DNA of 64,000 nt from Sipunculus nudus (taxonomy: Eukaryota; Annelida; Sipuncula; Golfingiida; Sipunculidae): contig CM049313.1 of assembly GCA_026874595.1 (NCBI GenBank), forward strand, positions 35,365,159-35,429,158, in the 5' to 3' direction. Position 1 is the first letter of the stretch, and each line of letters begins with the position of its first letter. The notes under the pieces were generated by a model. It did no database searches. It had not been told where the DNA came from and was given only the letters and a program-made list of their open reading frames with translations. Shown here piece by piece: positions 12,749 through 27,700 of the stretch. Both the position numbers and the translations under genes were made by a program.

Positions 12749-15700
12749 GTTAGTATCTTGTTGATGAAGTGGCCAAGCTGATATTGTTGATATTATTGAT
12801 GTGTACTCTTTACCAGGGTTCTTAACTGGTACACTATGATTTGGCCAGGAAAGGTCATTGAGAAATGTGGACACTGGTTGCAAAGGGGATGACTGACCCA
12901 AGCTGGACCACCCACACATGCTGATAGGACTTGATTTTTAAGTGTCTAGACAGCCCACAATGTTTAAACTGATATTACAAGCACTTGTGTTGTCGATTAA
13001 TATACACACACTTTTAATGTTGTGTCTGTCATTAACAGTACTGATATTATTAATAACATTAAATAATGTAAAAAAAGTACAAGACGTTTTAGTACCATTT
13101 GATGCCATTTAGGTAAGGCCAAAATAAATTGATAATGGCTAGGATAAAAATAGCTGAGAAACCAGTTGCTGGATTAAAAAAAATGGGTAACCTGATTAGA
13201 TTTATAACTTGGCAATAGAAAAACTCAAAATGCAGCATCACATTGCATGTAATATCAATAAAAGGATTTGATAATGTAAGTAAATAACATTGAAGATGTT
13301 GAAATACAGTGTAGTATCAGTAGTGTAAATTTGATAAAGAATTAAGGGTGTCTATATAGATTGCACTTTAGTGACCATCTGGACAGTTAGGGGTTTAAAG
13401 TTTTCACTATGCAAGCAATAACACCTTATATATGTAATCAGGTTATATTGGTACTGAATTTATTTGATACTTCATAATTGCACCAATGTCATATGTGCTG
13501 TATATATTTATATATATGTATGCTTTATGTATATTTTGTACATTAACAGCTAAAATAAATGGAGTTATGAAAATATTAATTATGGTTTATTAATATAAGT
13601 GGACAGAATTAAAGTTGCTGAAATAATGTTTATTATATTAGTACTGTATATAACAAGACACAATGTTAAAAGTGTGTGTAGCGGTATATAACCAGACAAT
13701 ACTAGGTTTAGAATGTCAAAAGTCCAGGCAGCCAGCACTTAATACCACTTAATACATTGTGAGCTGTGCAAGGACTAGACTGTGAAATGTCTAGACAGCC
13801 AACATTGTCAGCTGCACAGACTGCAGACTGATGATCTGCAGCCGACATTGTCTTGTCTTTTTCTAACACTGCCTTTTTATAACGAAAGGCCCTTGGTGTG
13901 TTGATTGCATTGTGTTTAATGTAGATGAAGGTAACTATACAGTAAAATTATTTTGTCATAATGATTGAAATCCTCTTATATTCAGGTTTACAAGGAATAA
14001 TCAGAAATCATTATCTGTAATTAATACATAAAAGTGAATTGGTAAGTTTCAATCAAGATGTTGCTGGAGAAATTTCCACCAATCACACAGTACCCCTCAC
14101 ACACATACAACCACATCAGATACTAAAACTTTTCTCTAAAAGAATAAAGAAGCTACTTTCAACCTACCTTGGATATGATGTAGGAGAATTTTGCCAAGAT
14201 ACAAATTTACCTTAATTCATGATCATTGGCCAACTTGGTTTCTTTTGTTATGATAATGACATTGTAATAAGTTAGCAAATTTGAGAACAAATGTATGTGA
14301 CATAACAATTTTGTATAATTTTTTGTTATATATTAATAAATATGCAAGAGATGTGGAAAGGTGTTACAGTTGTACACCAAGGACTTAGAATAATTTGTTG
14401 GGGTATACTGAAAATTTCAGTTTGTATTGTGTTGTTACGCTCAGATAAATGTGGAGACTTTAAAACACATCCTTGTATACCCAGACTTTGGTTTAAGCAC
14501 GGTTGCGATAACTAAAAAATATTTCACGGATCTTTACCAAACTTGACATGTGCATAGATATGGGTGAGAGGACGAAGGCTATATAAAATAGGGTCATGAC
14601 CTTTACTAGGTAAGTGACCTTGACCTTGAATATGTCCATTTTGGGGTAAAATCACACAAATTCTTAAATATCTCAAGAAATCTTGCATGGATTGATCCAA
14701 AAATCAACTTGACCAAAGATCTTTGATAGTGTTGTCATGTACCGGAAACTGGTGGCGCCACCTAGTATCCTTTTTTTGTTTTCTTGTTGTTTAATTCTCC
14801 CATCATTTCTACTTAACAATACTGTGAGCATTATAAGCCAAAAACTAACAGACAGATTTCTTTCATATTATGCATATACATAGACATGGGTTATGGGATG
14901 ATGTATATTTAAATTGGGGTCATGACCTTTCTTATGAGAGTGGCCTTGACCTTTAATATTGCCAAATATGATGAAAATCACACTAATTAAATCATAAATT
15001 TCTCAATAAGGGATAAATGCATTGGTCCAAAAATCAAATTGAAGATCAAAGATCATGGATAGCTTTGTCTTTTGCAGAAGACAAGTGGCGCCACCTTCTG
15101 TCTTTCTCATGTTTCTTGCCTTTTAGTACCCTATCATTGCCACTTCATCACTATCATTACAACAGTACTGTGCGCATTATAAGTCTAAAACTTATTGACA
15201 GATTGGGCTGAAATTGTGCATAAACATAGATCTTGGATACCTCCATCTTGCATTCAAGACTGGTGGCGCCATCTGCAAGTGTTTTGCTGTGGCATCCATC
15301 TGTACATGTGCTTTGGGTGAAAATTGCTCATATCTCTGGAGTGTTTCAAGGTATTGGTCTGAAATTTGACATGTCCATCCAATTGGGAAATATTTCTGGT
15401 AAACCAGACAGGTTGTGCCACCTACCTTCCCGTTATGGTAGAATAAATTAACGCCCTTTTCTGAGGAGCAATTTGCACTATTGGCCTGAAATTTTGCCTA
15501 TCCATAGATCTTGCACTTCTCCATCTGTTACTCAAGACAGGTGGTGCGATCTGCAATCATTTTGCCTTGGCGTACATCTGTACATGTGCTTTTGGTGAAA
15601 ATTGCTTATATCTCCGGAGTGGATCAAGGTATTTCTCTGAAATTTGGCATGTCCATCCCTCTTTGAAAAAATTCTCATAAAACAGACAGATGGCGTGACC

Positions 15701-18700
15701 TAAGCCATCTAACTTCCCGTTTTTGTAGAATAAATTTATGCCCTTTTCAGGAGTGATTTGGCCTATTGGCCTGAAATTGTGCATATCTCTAGATCTTGGA
15801 GTTGTGCCACCTACCTTCCCGTTATGGTAGAATAAATTAACGCCCTTTTCTGAGGAGCAATTTGCACTATTGGCCTGAAATTTTGCCTATCCATAGATCT
15901 TGCACTTCTCCATCTGTTACTCAAGACAGGTGGTGCGATCTGCAATCATTTTGCCTTGGCGTACATCTGTACATGTGCTTTTGGTGAAAATTGCTTATAT
16001 CTCCGGAGTGGATCAAGGTATTTCTCTGAAATTTGGCATGTCCATCCCTCTTTGAAAAAATTCTCATAAAACAGACAGATGGCGTGACCTAAGCCATCTA
16101 ACTTCCCGTTTTTGTAGAATAAATTTATGCCCTTTTCAGGAGTGATTTGGCCTATTGGCCTGAAATTGTGCATATCTCTAGATCTTGGAGTCCTCCACCG
16201 CAAAACTGGTGGCGCCATCCGTAATTGTTTTGCCATGGCGTCCATCTGTATATTTGTTTTAGATGAAAATTGCTCATATCTGAGGAGACCTACAATGTGT
16301 TGGTCTCCAATTTTGGCATGTTCATCCATCTTGCAGAGTTTTCTCGACAAACAGACAGGTGGCGCCACCTGCCTTACCATTTTTAGCTCAGCTGACTGAA
16401 AGTCATCTGAGCTATAGGGATCACCTTTTGTCCGCCGTCCGTCCGGCCGTCCGGGCGTCTGCACGTTAACAGGGCACAAATCGTAACCGCTAGAACTGGA
16501 ATCTTCTTACTTGACATCCATGAAAAATCTCCTTGGAAACCAGAAATTAGGTCTCTGTTACCCATATCCTTCCAGCTATGGGGCCCCAAAGTACCCCCCA
16601 GAAAAGTCCAAAATTTCATACAAAAACTTCAATATCTCATTAACCACTTGATGTCATGATTTTTGGCATACATATTGATCATGAGAGGTTCCATCAGTTC
16701 CTGAAGACTGGTGGCGCCACCTGTATTTTTCAATTTTTTATGAATTTTTTTCTCTATTTTTGAGACCTTTAAAAATATGAACATCTGTTAACAAGGCAGA
16801 AAATCGTAATGACTGGACTAAGAATCTTCATTCTCGACACACTGAGAGACCTATGAAAAGTCTCCATGGAAACCAGAAATTAGGTCTCTGTTACCCATAT
16901 CCTTCCAGCTATGGGGCCCCAAACTACCCCCCAGAAAAGTAAAAAATTTCATACAAAAACTTCAATATCTCATTAAATACTTGACTGATGGTCATGATTT
17001 TTGTCATACATATTGATCATGAGATGTTCCATCACTTCCTGCAGACCCGTGGCGCCACCTGTATCGTTCAATTTTTTACGAATTTTTTTCTCTATTTTTG
17101 AGACCTTTCAAAATGTAAACATCTGTTAACAAGGCACAAATCGTAAAGACTGGACCTAGAATCTTCATTCTTGACACACTGAGAGACCTATGAAAAATAT
17201 CCTTGGAAACCAGAAATTAGGTCTCTGTTAACCATATTCTTCAAGCTATGGGGCCCCAAAGTACCCCCCCCCAAGAGTAGTCAAAAATTTCATACAAAAA
17301 CTTCAATATCTCAATAACTACATCACTGATGGTCATGATTTTTGGCATACTTATTGATTATGAGATGTTCCATCAGTTCCTGCAGACTTGTGGCGCCACC
17401 TGTATTGTTTGATTTTTTACGATTTTTTCCTCTATTTTTGAGACCTTTAAGGATGCTGTCATCTGTTAACGTGGCACAAATCGTAACGACTGGACCTAGA
17501 ATCTTCATTCTTGACACACTGAGAGGTCCATGAAAAATATCCTTGGAAACCAGAAATTAGGTCTCTGTTACCCATATTCTTCAAGCTATGGAGCCCTAAA
17601 GTACCCTCCCAGAGTAGTAAAAAATTTCATACAAAAATTTCAATATCTCAATAACTACATCACTGATGGTCATGATTTTTGGCATACATATTGATTATGA
17701 GATGTTCCATGAGTTCCTGCAGACTGGTGGCGCCACCTATATTGTTTGATTTTTTTACGATTTCTTCCTCTATTTTTGAGACCTTTAAGGATGCTGTCAT
17801 CTGTTAGCATGGCACAAATCGTAACGACTGGACCTAGAATCTTCATTCTCAATACACTGAGAGACCTATGAAAAGTCTCCATGGAAACCAGAAATTAGGT
17901 CTCTATTACCCATATCCTTCAAGCTATGGGGCCCCAAAGTACCCCCCCAGAGTAGTCAAAAATTTCATACAAAAACTTCAATATCTCTATAACTACATCA
18001 CTGATGGTCATGATTTGTGGCATAACTATTGATCAAGAGGTGTCAGTTCCTGCGGACTGGTGGCACAACCTGTATTTGTTCAGGGGTTTTTTTTACGAAT
18101 GTTTTATCTATTTTTGAGACCTTTAAAGATATGAACATCTGTTAACAGGGCACAAATCATAAAAACTGGACCTAGAATCTTCATTCTTGACACACAGGGA
18201 GACCCATGAAAATTCTCCATGGAAACCTGAAATTAGGTCTCTGTTACCAATATTCTTTAGGCTGTATGGCTCCAAAATACCCCCCAGAATAATGGAAAAT
18301 TTGATACAAAAAGTGCAGTATCTCAATAACTACAACACTGATGGTCATGATTTTTGGCATACATATTGATCATGAGCTGTTCCATCAGTTTCTGCAGAGA
18401 GGGTGCGCCACCTCTATTTTTTTCAAATTTTTACGAATTTTTTTCTCTTTTTTCGAGACCTTTGAAGATGTGGTTATCTATCAAGAGGGTACAAATTGCA
18501 ACAACTGGACCTAGAAACTTCATTCTTGTCATGCAAGGAGGCCCATGAAGAGTGCCTGTGGAAACTTGAAATTAGGTGTCTGTTACCCATATCCTTCAAG
18601 CTATAGGACTCTGAAGTATCCCTCAGAATAATGGACAATTTGATACAAAAGCTGAAGTATCTGAACAACTAATACGGAGATCATCATGATTCTTTGCATG

Positions 18701-21700
18701 GATATTGACCATTAAGTGTTTTTAGCTCAGCTGACTGTAAGTCATCTGAAGTATCCCTCAGAATAATGGACAATTTGATACAAAAGCTCAAGTATCTAAA
18801 CAACTATTGCAGTGATCACCATGATTCTTTGCATGGATATTTATCATGGAATGTGTAATCAGTTTCTGCAGTATGGTGGCGCCACCTGTATTTTTTTTAT
18901 TTTTACAAATTTTTTTCTCTATTTTTGAGACCTCATAAGATGCGGTCATCTGTTAACATGGCACAAATCGTAACAACTGGACCTAGAATCTTCTCTCTTG
19001 ACATGCTGAGAGGCCCATGAAAAGTCTCCTTAAAAACTTGAAATTAGGTCTCTGTTACCCATAACCTCTGAGCTATGGGGCTCCGAAGTACCCCCCAGAA
19101 TAATGGAAAATTTGATACAAGTATCCGAACAGTTATTATATTGATCACCATGATTCTTTGCATGGATATTGATCATGAAATGTTTCATCAGTTTCTGCAT
19201 TCTGGTGGCGCCACCTGTATTTTTTCAATTTTTAGCTCAGCTGACTGAAAGTCATCTGAGCTGTAGGGATCACCTTTTGTCCGTCGTCCGTCCGACCATC
19301 CAGGCGTCTGTCTGTTAACAGGGCACAAATTGTAACCGCTAGACCGGGAATCTTCTTACTTGAAATCCTTGGAGGTCTATTGAAATTCTCCTTGTAAACC
19401 TGAAATTAGGTCACTGTGACCTATATTCTTCGAGCTATGGGGTTCTGAAGTACCCCCCAGAATAATGCAAAATTTAATACAAAAGCTCAAGTATCTGAAC
19501 AACTTATGCATTAATCACCATGATTCTTTGCATGGATATTGATCATGGAGTGTTTCATCAATTTCTGGAGATTGGTGGAGCCACCTATATTTTTTTTATT
19601 TTTTACGATTTTTTTTTTTCTGTACTTTTGTGATCTTTAAACATTTGGTCATCTGTAAACAGGGCACAAATCATAATGACTGGACCTAGAATCTTCTGTC
19701 CTCACCTCCAGGGAAGCCCATAAAAGGTCTACATGAAAACCCGAAATAAGGTCCCTGTTACCCATATTCTGTGAGCTATGGGGCTCTGAAGTACCCCCCA
19801 GAATAAAGATTTGGTCATATATTAACAGGGCACAAATCATAATGACTGGACCTAGAATCTTCTGTCCTCACCTCCAGGGAAGCCCATAAAAGGTCTACAT
19901 GGAAACCCGAAATAAGGTCCCTGTTACCCATATCCTTCATGCTCTGGGGCTCCGAAGTACTCCCCAGAATAAAGATTTGGTCATCTGTTAACAGAGCACA
20001 AATTATAATGACTTGACCTAGAATCTCCTTTCTTGATATGCTGGGAGGCCCATGAAAAGTCTCCTTGTGCACCTGAAATTACATCTCTGTTACCCATATC
20101 CTTCATCCTATGCGGCTTTGAAATACCCCCCAGAATAAACATTTGGATTTGTTAACAGGGCACAAATCATAATAACTGGACCTAGAATTTTATTTTTTGA
20201 CATGCTGGGAGACCCCTGAAAAGTCATCTTGTAAACCTTGAAAATAGGTGTCTGTTACCCATATCCTTCATGCTACAGAGCTCCATAGTACCCCAATGAA
20301 TATTGGATGATTTTATACAAAAGGTCAATTTTTGAAAAAGTATTTCATTCAAATTTGACATTCAGATGATAAAATTACTTTTGTCAATGTCTTCCTGGTC
20401 AGCTGAGCGTCATGACCCCTGGGTCACTTGTTATAGTATAAATTTATCCCCTTTTCAAAAGAGTTATTCTCTTTATTGGCCCCCATATTTGGTGAAAAAT
20501 ATTGTTTCTCAAGTTGATAGATGGAAGAAACTGTAGTTGTTTGCCAAGTGTCAGTATAAGCTGCTAAAGATTGGGGGACTATTTTTAAAGGGGGGGATTA
20601 ATTGTCTGGCAATACTATGGCACCTGCAGTGCCAAGAAATATCTAGTTTGTTTTGGTATACTTACAATTTCAGTTTGTGTTGTGTTGTAACTCTCAGATA
20701 AATGTGGAGACATTAAAACATCATTTTCATTTTGATTGCAGTCAATATTCTCAAACCATTCAGAGTCTGTGAATGTGCGTTGGTTGGCTGTTCTGTGCTT
20801 CAAGAATGGTGTTGATCGCTATTGGAGGAAAAATGCTCCCAAGTAAGTGAAAACTAACCTTGTTTCTTATTTCACTTGATTCATGTAGATGGGCTGTTGT
20901 GTTAGAAAACTAGATATACAAAGTTCCTGCAAATGAAACAGCCTCAGGTATTCTTGTAATATTCACTTAGAGGGGTGAAAACCAGGTACTGAAAATTTGA
21001 GGGAGAGCAGCCCAACTTTAATGAAATTGACCCACTTGTATCAATATTTGCTTTATATAATTGACCAACAGACATTCATTTCTATTTGTACCATAGATCC
21101 AATGGTAAACTTCCTGGTCTTCAGATGGCACTATCCATATACATATATTTACAAAGACTAATGAAGCTCTCAGATCTGGAAGTATCCAGTACCTTTAATT
21201 TTGCAGGTATCAACAAAATTAAGTTGTGACAAATGGGCAGTCATAAAATGTATAGGTTATATTACATATATCTGAATGTGTGCGTCTTGTAATTTGCCTT
21301 TTCAAATTCCAGTGCCTTGAAAGATGAAGAGAAGACATATCTTAAACAGCAGCTGATATCCAGCTTTAATGAACCAATTGCACAGGTTAGCATGTTTTAA
21401 TTTAGATAGGCAGTAACAGTACACTATTCCACTCCCACCCATGACTGATGCTGCATTCGCAACCTCTGTGTTATATTGTAAATACAATTTTACATGTGGA
21501 AAACGGCTTTCGACACGTGGTCCCAGTGGTATTTACCACTGTCAAACGGGTTCTACTTAGAGTAGTTCCATCTGTCCAACTCAGTGACCTTCACCTTTAT
21601 CAACCGCTTTGCAGGATCCAGGGACCAAATAATGAAACCAATATTTTACTAGTGTACATAATAGTTTTTAATGACAAATAAAATTGAACAAATGTGGCGT

Positions 21701-24700
21701 GAACATATTTTATTAATCAATTTCTGTTTGGTTACTATGACAACTTAGACATCCATTCAGTGGGCCTTTTGTTGGGGTACCAAAGGTTGCTGGTCATTTG
21801 CACAACATGAACGTAGCTTTAAATGGCCGCAGGAAAGCTGTCTTAACTGTGAGGCTTAATCATTCATGCATAAACAAAGCCATATATTATTAAAGTTGAA
21901 AAATGTGACAGTATGTTAACAGTTAAATAACTAATATAGTTATAGGTACAAAAATGACATTTTGCATTCTTGGAGAGGAAATCTTTTAACATACCTACAA
22001 CGTGGTCACTGAAACCTCATTTCTTCAAGCAATAGATAAAATATCAAGTAACTCTTAAAACAATACCCCCTAACAAGACTTATGAATTGAGCCTTTCTAG
22101 TTGAATTCAAAAATATTTCCAGAAAATTCTAGAAAATTCAGTGTAAGACCCCTGTCCACTGTTAAACTAAAGCTGTTTTGAAAATTCTTTTAAATCAAAG
22201 CTTATTTATAGAGCTCTTGTTCCATATTTAAAATAATATAAACTAGCCTATTTCAGATTGCCACACAACAAGCTGTACTGATTGGTAAGATAGCACGCCT
22301 TGATTGTCCACACAACTGGGATGAACTGGTCCCAACATTACTGACAGCCATTCACAGTGATGAACAACTCCTCCAACAGAGGGCACTACTGACATTCTAC
22401 CATGTGACTAAGATGTTGGCCTCCAAAAGGTTACCAACTGATAGAAAAATGTTTGAAGAGGTGTGTTGCATCACTCACTTATAAATATTGTCTCCACCAA
22501 AGACTATGCGCTATCCTTGGTGATCCACAACCCCATTTACAGCTACAATTTTGGTGGAAAAATGGATAATTCTGTGTATAATCTGCACCTTGGTTCTGGG
22601 CAAAATCCTGGATGACATTTTTTGTATTTGCTATTGTAACTGGAATATTTACTGGTTTCCTTGCCGTGCACTTTTAAGAATGACAATCAGATAGATACTT
22701 ACCGACACCTCTTAGATCTAGCATAGAAGTAGATCATTACAACTGAAATCATAACAGATAGTCTGTTCTCATTTAGTTGTCAATTGTAAAAGATGCACTC
22801 TGAAGCCTAAATGTTTAATGTAAGAAAGAAATTAAAAGTGGCACAGTGCAATGAGGACACCTGACAGCTGTGCCACCCATGAGCGTTACTTCTGTCAAGG
22901 CACAGCGATAATCACATAACTGACCATGACTCTGTCAACAGTATGGTCATTAAATCTAAAAAAGGCCAGTTATCCTCACTTGGGTCAGTTTGTTTTGAAA
23001 GTATTTCATGTATCATGGATCATTTCCCCACGAATGAAGGGCTGATCTGTTGCATGGCCGTTAGGGTCACCAATGCTAGCACAATCTACCAACTAATAAT
23101 GGTATCAAATGATGTATATATTGAGTATTAGTATTAGGTATCTATGGGGTATTTTAAATGAAAGCAATAAAAAAAAAGAAAATTTTATGTTATTTGATTG
23201 AAAATTAAAACAATACATTTAATATTTCCTTAAATATCCTTTCATTATCACAGACTGATATATTGGCCTTCCAAATGATGTTCAATGGAGCAGGAACATA
23301 GTTGTGAATTAAGTTCCATGTATAAGATGCACAAAGGTTTTATGTTTTGATTTTATGAAGTCAAATGCAGATTAACTTTGGTGAAAAGCTATTTTTTTTA
23401 GTTTATTCTTTTGATAGGAAATCTTTCACTTAGGGGTCAGTAATATTAAAAGATATACTTATTAGATTAAGATTAATTTTGGGCTTTGGCACACAAACCA
23501 ATATTGGCATTTAAGACATTTCTTTCTATTTTATCACTTTACAACATTTTTATGTGTGTATAATGATATTTCAAAGTCTAACACTGTTTAATGCTTCACT
23601 GTGATATGAAAATGAAATGTTTCAAACTGCATATTTATGTTCCTTAAATTTTAACATGAATATATAGCCAACCACTGCACATCATTAATGTAGTTTGTGC
23701 ACACTTCTAAGTTCAAGAATCAAGATGAAAAGTTTGATAATATAATCTTTAAAACAAGGCCACTTGTAATCTACATGTATCTAACACGTATAAATATCAA
23801 GACAATCTTTAACTTCCTCCCACAGCTGACCTCCCAGGTGTTTGGATACATCTGTGAGTTGTGGCAGTCACACACACAGTCGTTCTTGGCCCAGGTCTCT
23901 GGTAACCAGAGTGCTGCACTTGTATTTTTGGACCACAGTCTTCTTACCCTTAAAGGTAGGTTAAGTTAGTTAACTTCATTTATTGTAGATATATTAAAGT
24001 TTTGGTATCTAAGACTCCTAGTATTATATAAAAGTCATTGAATATTATTACCTTATTTTTGTATTCAGGACAAAAAGATGTCCTTGGAGTTGTAAAATCT
24101 TCACAAAGAATCATAAATTAATTTGTAGTATGGAATTGATTCTGCTGATTACATAAGGGGCAGCCATTTATACCTGTTTTATAGATGGGTCATATTATAG
24201 TATACTTGCAGTTTACCAATTATTTTGACTTGCGACCTGTGACATGCAGGTTTTAGTGTGTACACAAAATGACAGCCCCCATGATTGGTTTTGAGAAACA
24301 GGAGACATAGACATGTTAGTGTTTGATAAAGGTGCAGGGATGAAACACAGACATACTCTCAGGACAGCAAACAGCTATCAGTGGAGAGAGTGTGGTGTCA
24401 AGGGGAGGTGTATTGGCAAAGTTTAAAGTGGTATAACACGTTTTTGGACCATACCTAAATCCTCAAACTGTTGTAGGATGAAGCATTCATTTTGCGCTAT
24501 GTCTATCTTCATTTAACCTTTCTGTTAAATGTGAATGAATCTATATGAAAGAATGAGTTTCAGTTGGCCATGATAGTTGAGCCATTTCAATGTTCTTTTT
24601 TTTTCTTTTCAGTACTGAGAAAGCTGGCAATTTTTGGTCTGCGACAGTTCACAGAACCTAGTCTTGGTATTGCATTTATTAATAATGTGTTTGAGGTGCT

Positions 24701-27700
24701 GCACAGGTTTTTACATATAAGTAAGTCATTTCATTTGCTAATTTTTTCCACTGAGTTATCTAAGTCTGAAGAATTTATTTTATTCCATACAATCTATGGT
24801 TCATGTTTATTTCATATAGGGCACAACTTTGAAAGTTGTTAAGGGTTGTCTGTATTTACAATGATTTTACCTGTAGTAGAACTTAAAATTATGTGAGGGA
24901 GAAACCAAAAAGTAAGTCAAAGTAGTAAATAGTCATCCTTGCATGATTATTGTAATTTCTTGCAATGAAGTACCTCAACACTGTGGAAATTGAGAGTGGA
25001 AACTGTTGTAGGTAACTGTTATACCTCAGTCTCTGTCAAAACATGTGGTGACCATTTTGTAGAATCCTTGACTAACAATATGTACATCCTTTTAAGAAGG
25101 ATCATTTCACAAGGAATACAAAACAGAATTGCCATGAAAAACAAGGTGATTTTTGTTTGATGACAAAAAAGGTTAACCATTAATTTCAGCAGTTGGCACG
25201 AAATAGCAGAGTGGCTAAGTGTAAATCATTCTGAAGTACCAAATTACCAAAATCAAATCACTGTTCTTAGTGGACGTAAATGCAGTTTTTAGCTCAGCTG
25301 ACTGTAAGTCATTTGAGCTAGAGCGATCACTCTTTTTCCGTCATCCGTCCGTCCAGCCATCTGGCCATCTGTCCGTTAATAAGGCACAAATCGTAACCGC
25401 TAGACCTGAAATCTTCTTACTTTACAAGAGGTTCATGAAAAATCTCCTTGGAAACCTGGAATAAGGTCTCTGTTGCCCATATTCTTCAAGCTATGGGGCT
25501 CTTAAGTACTCCCCCAGAATAATGAAAAAATTGATACAAAAGCTCAAGTATCTGAACAACTAATGCATTGATCACCATGATTCCTTGCAGTGATATTGAT
25601 CATGGAGAGTACCATCAGTTTCTGCAGACTGGTGGTGCCACCTGTATTTTTTCAATTTTTTACATTTTTTTTCTCTATTTTTGAGACCTTAAAAGATGTG
25701 GTGATTTGTTAACAGGGCACAAATCATAACCGCTGGACCTGGAATCTTCTCACTTTACATCCAGAGAGGTCCATGAAAAGTCTCCTCGGAAACCTAAAAT
25801 TAGGTCTCTGTTATCTATATTCTTTAAGCTATTGGGCTCCGAAGTATCCCCCCAGAATAATGAAAAATTTGATACAAACGCTCAAGTATCTGAACAACTT
25901 ATGCATTGATCACCATGATTCTTTGAATGGATATTGATCATGGAGTGTTTCATCAGTTTCTGCAGACTAGTGGTGCCACCTGTACTTTTTCCATTTTTAG
26001 CTCAGCTGACTGTAAGTCATCTGAGCTATAGTCGTGGTCCATTGTCCGTCGTCCGTCCGTCTGTCTGTCTGTCCGTCCGTCCGTAGATGTGGCACGTTTT
26101 GAAACCGTAAGACCTAGGAATCCAAAATTCGGCATAATGTTAGATGTCCCCAAGATCTCCTACCAAGCCGAAAACTGGGTCTTTGCAACTTCGTTCCTTT
26201 GAGAAATTAAGGAAAAACCTCAATTTTATATTAAAAACCTATTTTCACACTTCAGGACTGCCTAATATCAAAACCACTCATCTGTTTTTCCTCATATTTA
26301 CCATAAATATTCCTCTATATAGTTCCTATGTACATGCCAGAAATTATGTCTGTATTATTTAATTTAAAAAAGTTATGGGCCCAAACATAATGCATTTTGT
26401 AAAAAATCAGGAAAGATATTTGATCACTTAACACAAAAAATGTTAAAGCTATGGACCTTTTTTCCAGTAATATAACTTTAATTAATCAAAATTAAATTGT
26501 ATACCCAAAATTAGATGAAAATCTTTTAAATTTTTTAAAATATTAATAAAAATAAAAAATTGGTACCTTATATTTTGCCCAACTTTGACCATGGCACGTT
26601 TTTTTCCTGTAAGTACTGTGGATTTAATTTTCACAGCATGTTTTTGTTAGCATTTCAACTGTTAACACCAAAAATTTGAAACCAGTTGATCAAAAACTGT
26701 TGATTTTAATCAAGTTTTCAAGCACCATGTAACATATTGTTTACATCAAGCTAGTATTATGCAGTTTGCAAGAGCTCAGCTCCCCAGCTTCAGCTCTAAG
26801 TTCCTTAAATTCGGCATACAGTTAGATGTCTCCAAAATCCCCTACCATGCCAAGAATTTGGTCACTAGGACTTAATACCTTCGAGTTATTAATGAAAAAC
26901 TTCATTTTTCAATTAAAAACCCATTGTTACACTTCAAGACTGCCTAATATCAAAACCACTGATCTGACTTTAATCATAAATAATATACATATTTTTCATT
27001 CTCTATGCACATGCCAGAATGATGTCAGTATTGCTTAATTGTTTAAAGTTATGGGCCCCAACATAATGCACTTTGTAAAAAATCAAGAAATATATTTACT
27101 CCCTTAACAAGGGCATTGCTGAAGCTAGAGATTTTTTGTCAGGGATGTAACATTATTTAATCAAGATTCAATTGAATACCCAAAATTAGTTCTGAATTTT
27201 TCAAATTTTATAAGTTATTAGTATAAATATAAAATTAGTACCTTAAATTTTGCCCAACTGTGACTATGGCACGTTTGTTTCCCGTGAGCACTGTTGATAT
27301 AATTTTCATATCATGCACACATAAGGATTTCAGCTTTTTAGTTTAGAAAGCTGAAAGAAATTGGCCAAATATTGTAGCTTTTATTAATGATTTTTTTAAA
27401 TGTCAGACTTTGGCTCTCTCCAGCCCCTCTTGAGTCACCTGTATGTTGACCTTGTTGACCTTTCATCAAATTATGCACGCTTGAGGCGAGGCATACAGGA
27501 ATCCAGGCAGCTTATGGCCAGCCACAGTTGATCCAGGTGTCCAACCCGACTCATCTAGTAGTTTTAACCAACAACATAACAATATACAATAAATTAATAA
27601 ATTTTTATTGGTTTTTATTAACAAATTAAAGAAAAATAGAAAAGGAATTTGTTAGTTTATAATAACAGGAAATTAACTTGCAGTTACTGATGATATAAGA

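Larger units (their letters stand above)
20843..23825. other. Introns 2-4: no repeats or genes recognised
   Basis: Apart from exons 3 and 4, AT-rich unique sequence. A short frame at 22943-23131 and others show no domain. Confidence 0.5.

Noticed and set aside
15946-16479. 177-codon minus-strand frame
   Set aside because: Runs across a repeat-family junction and includes the 389-bp duplicate. Composition is that of the repeats, with no domain.
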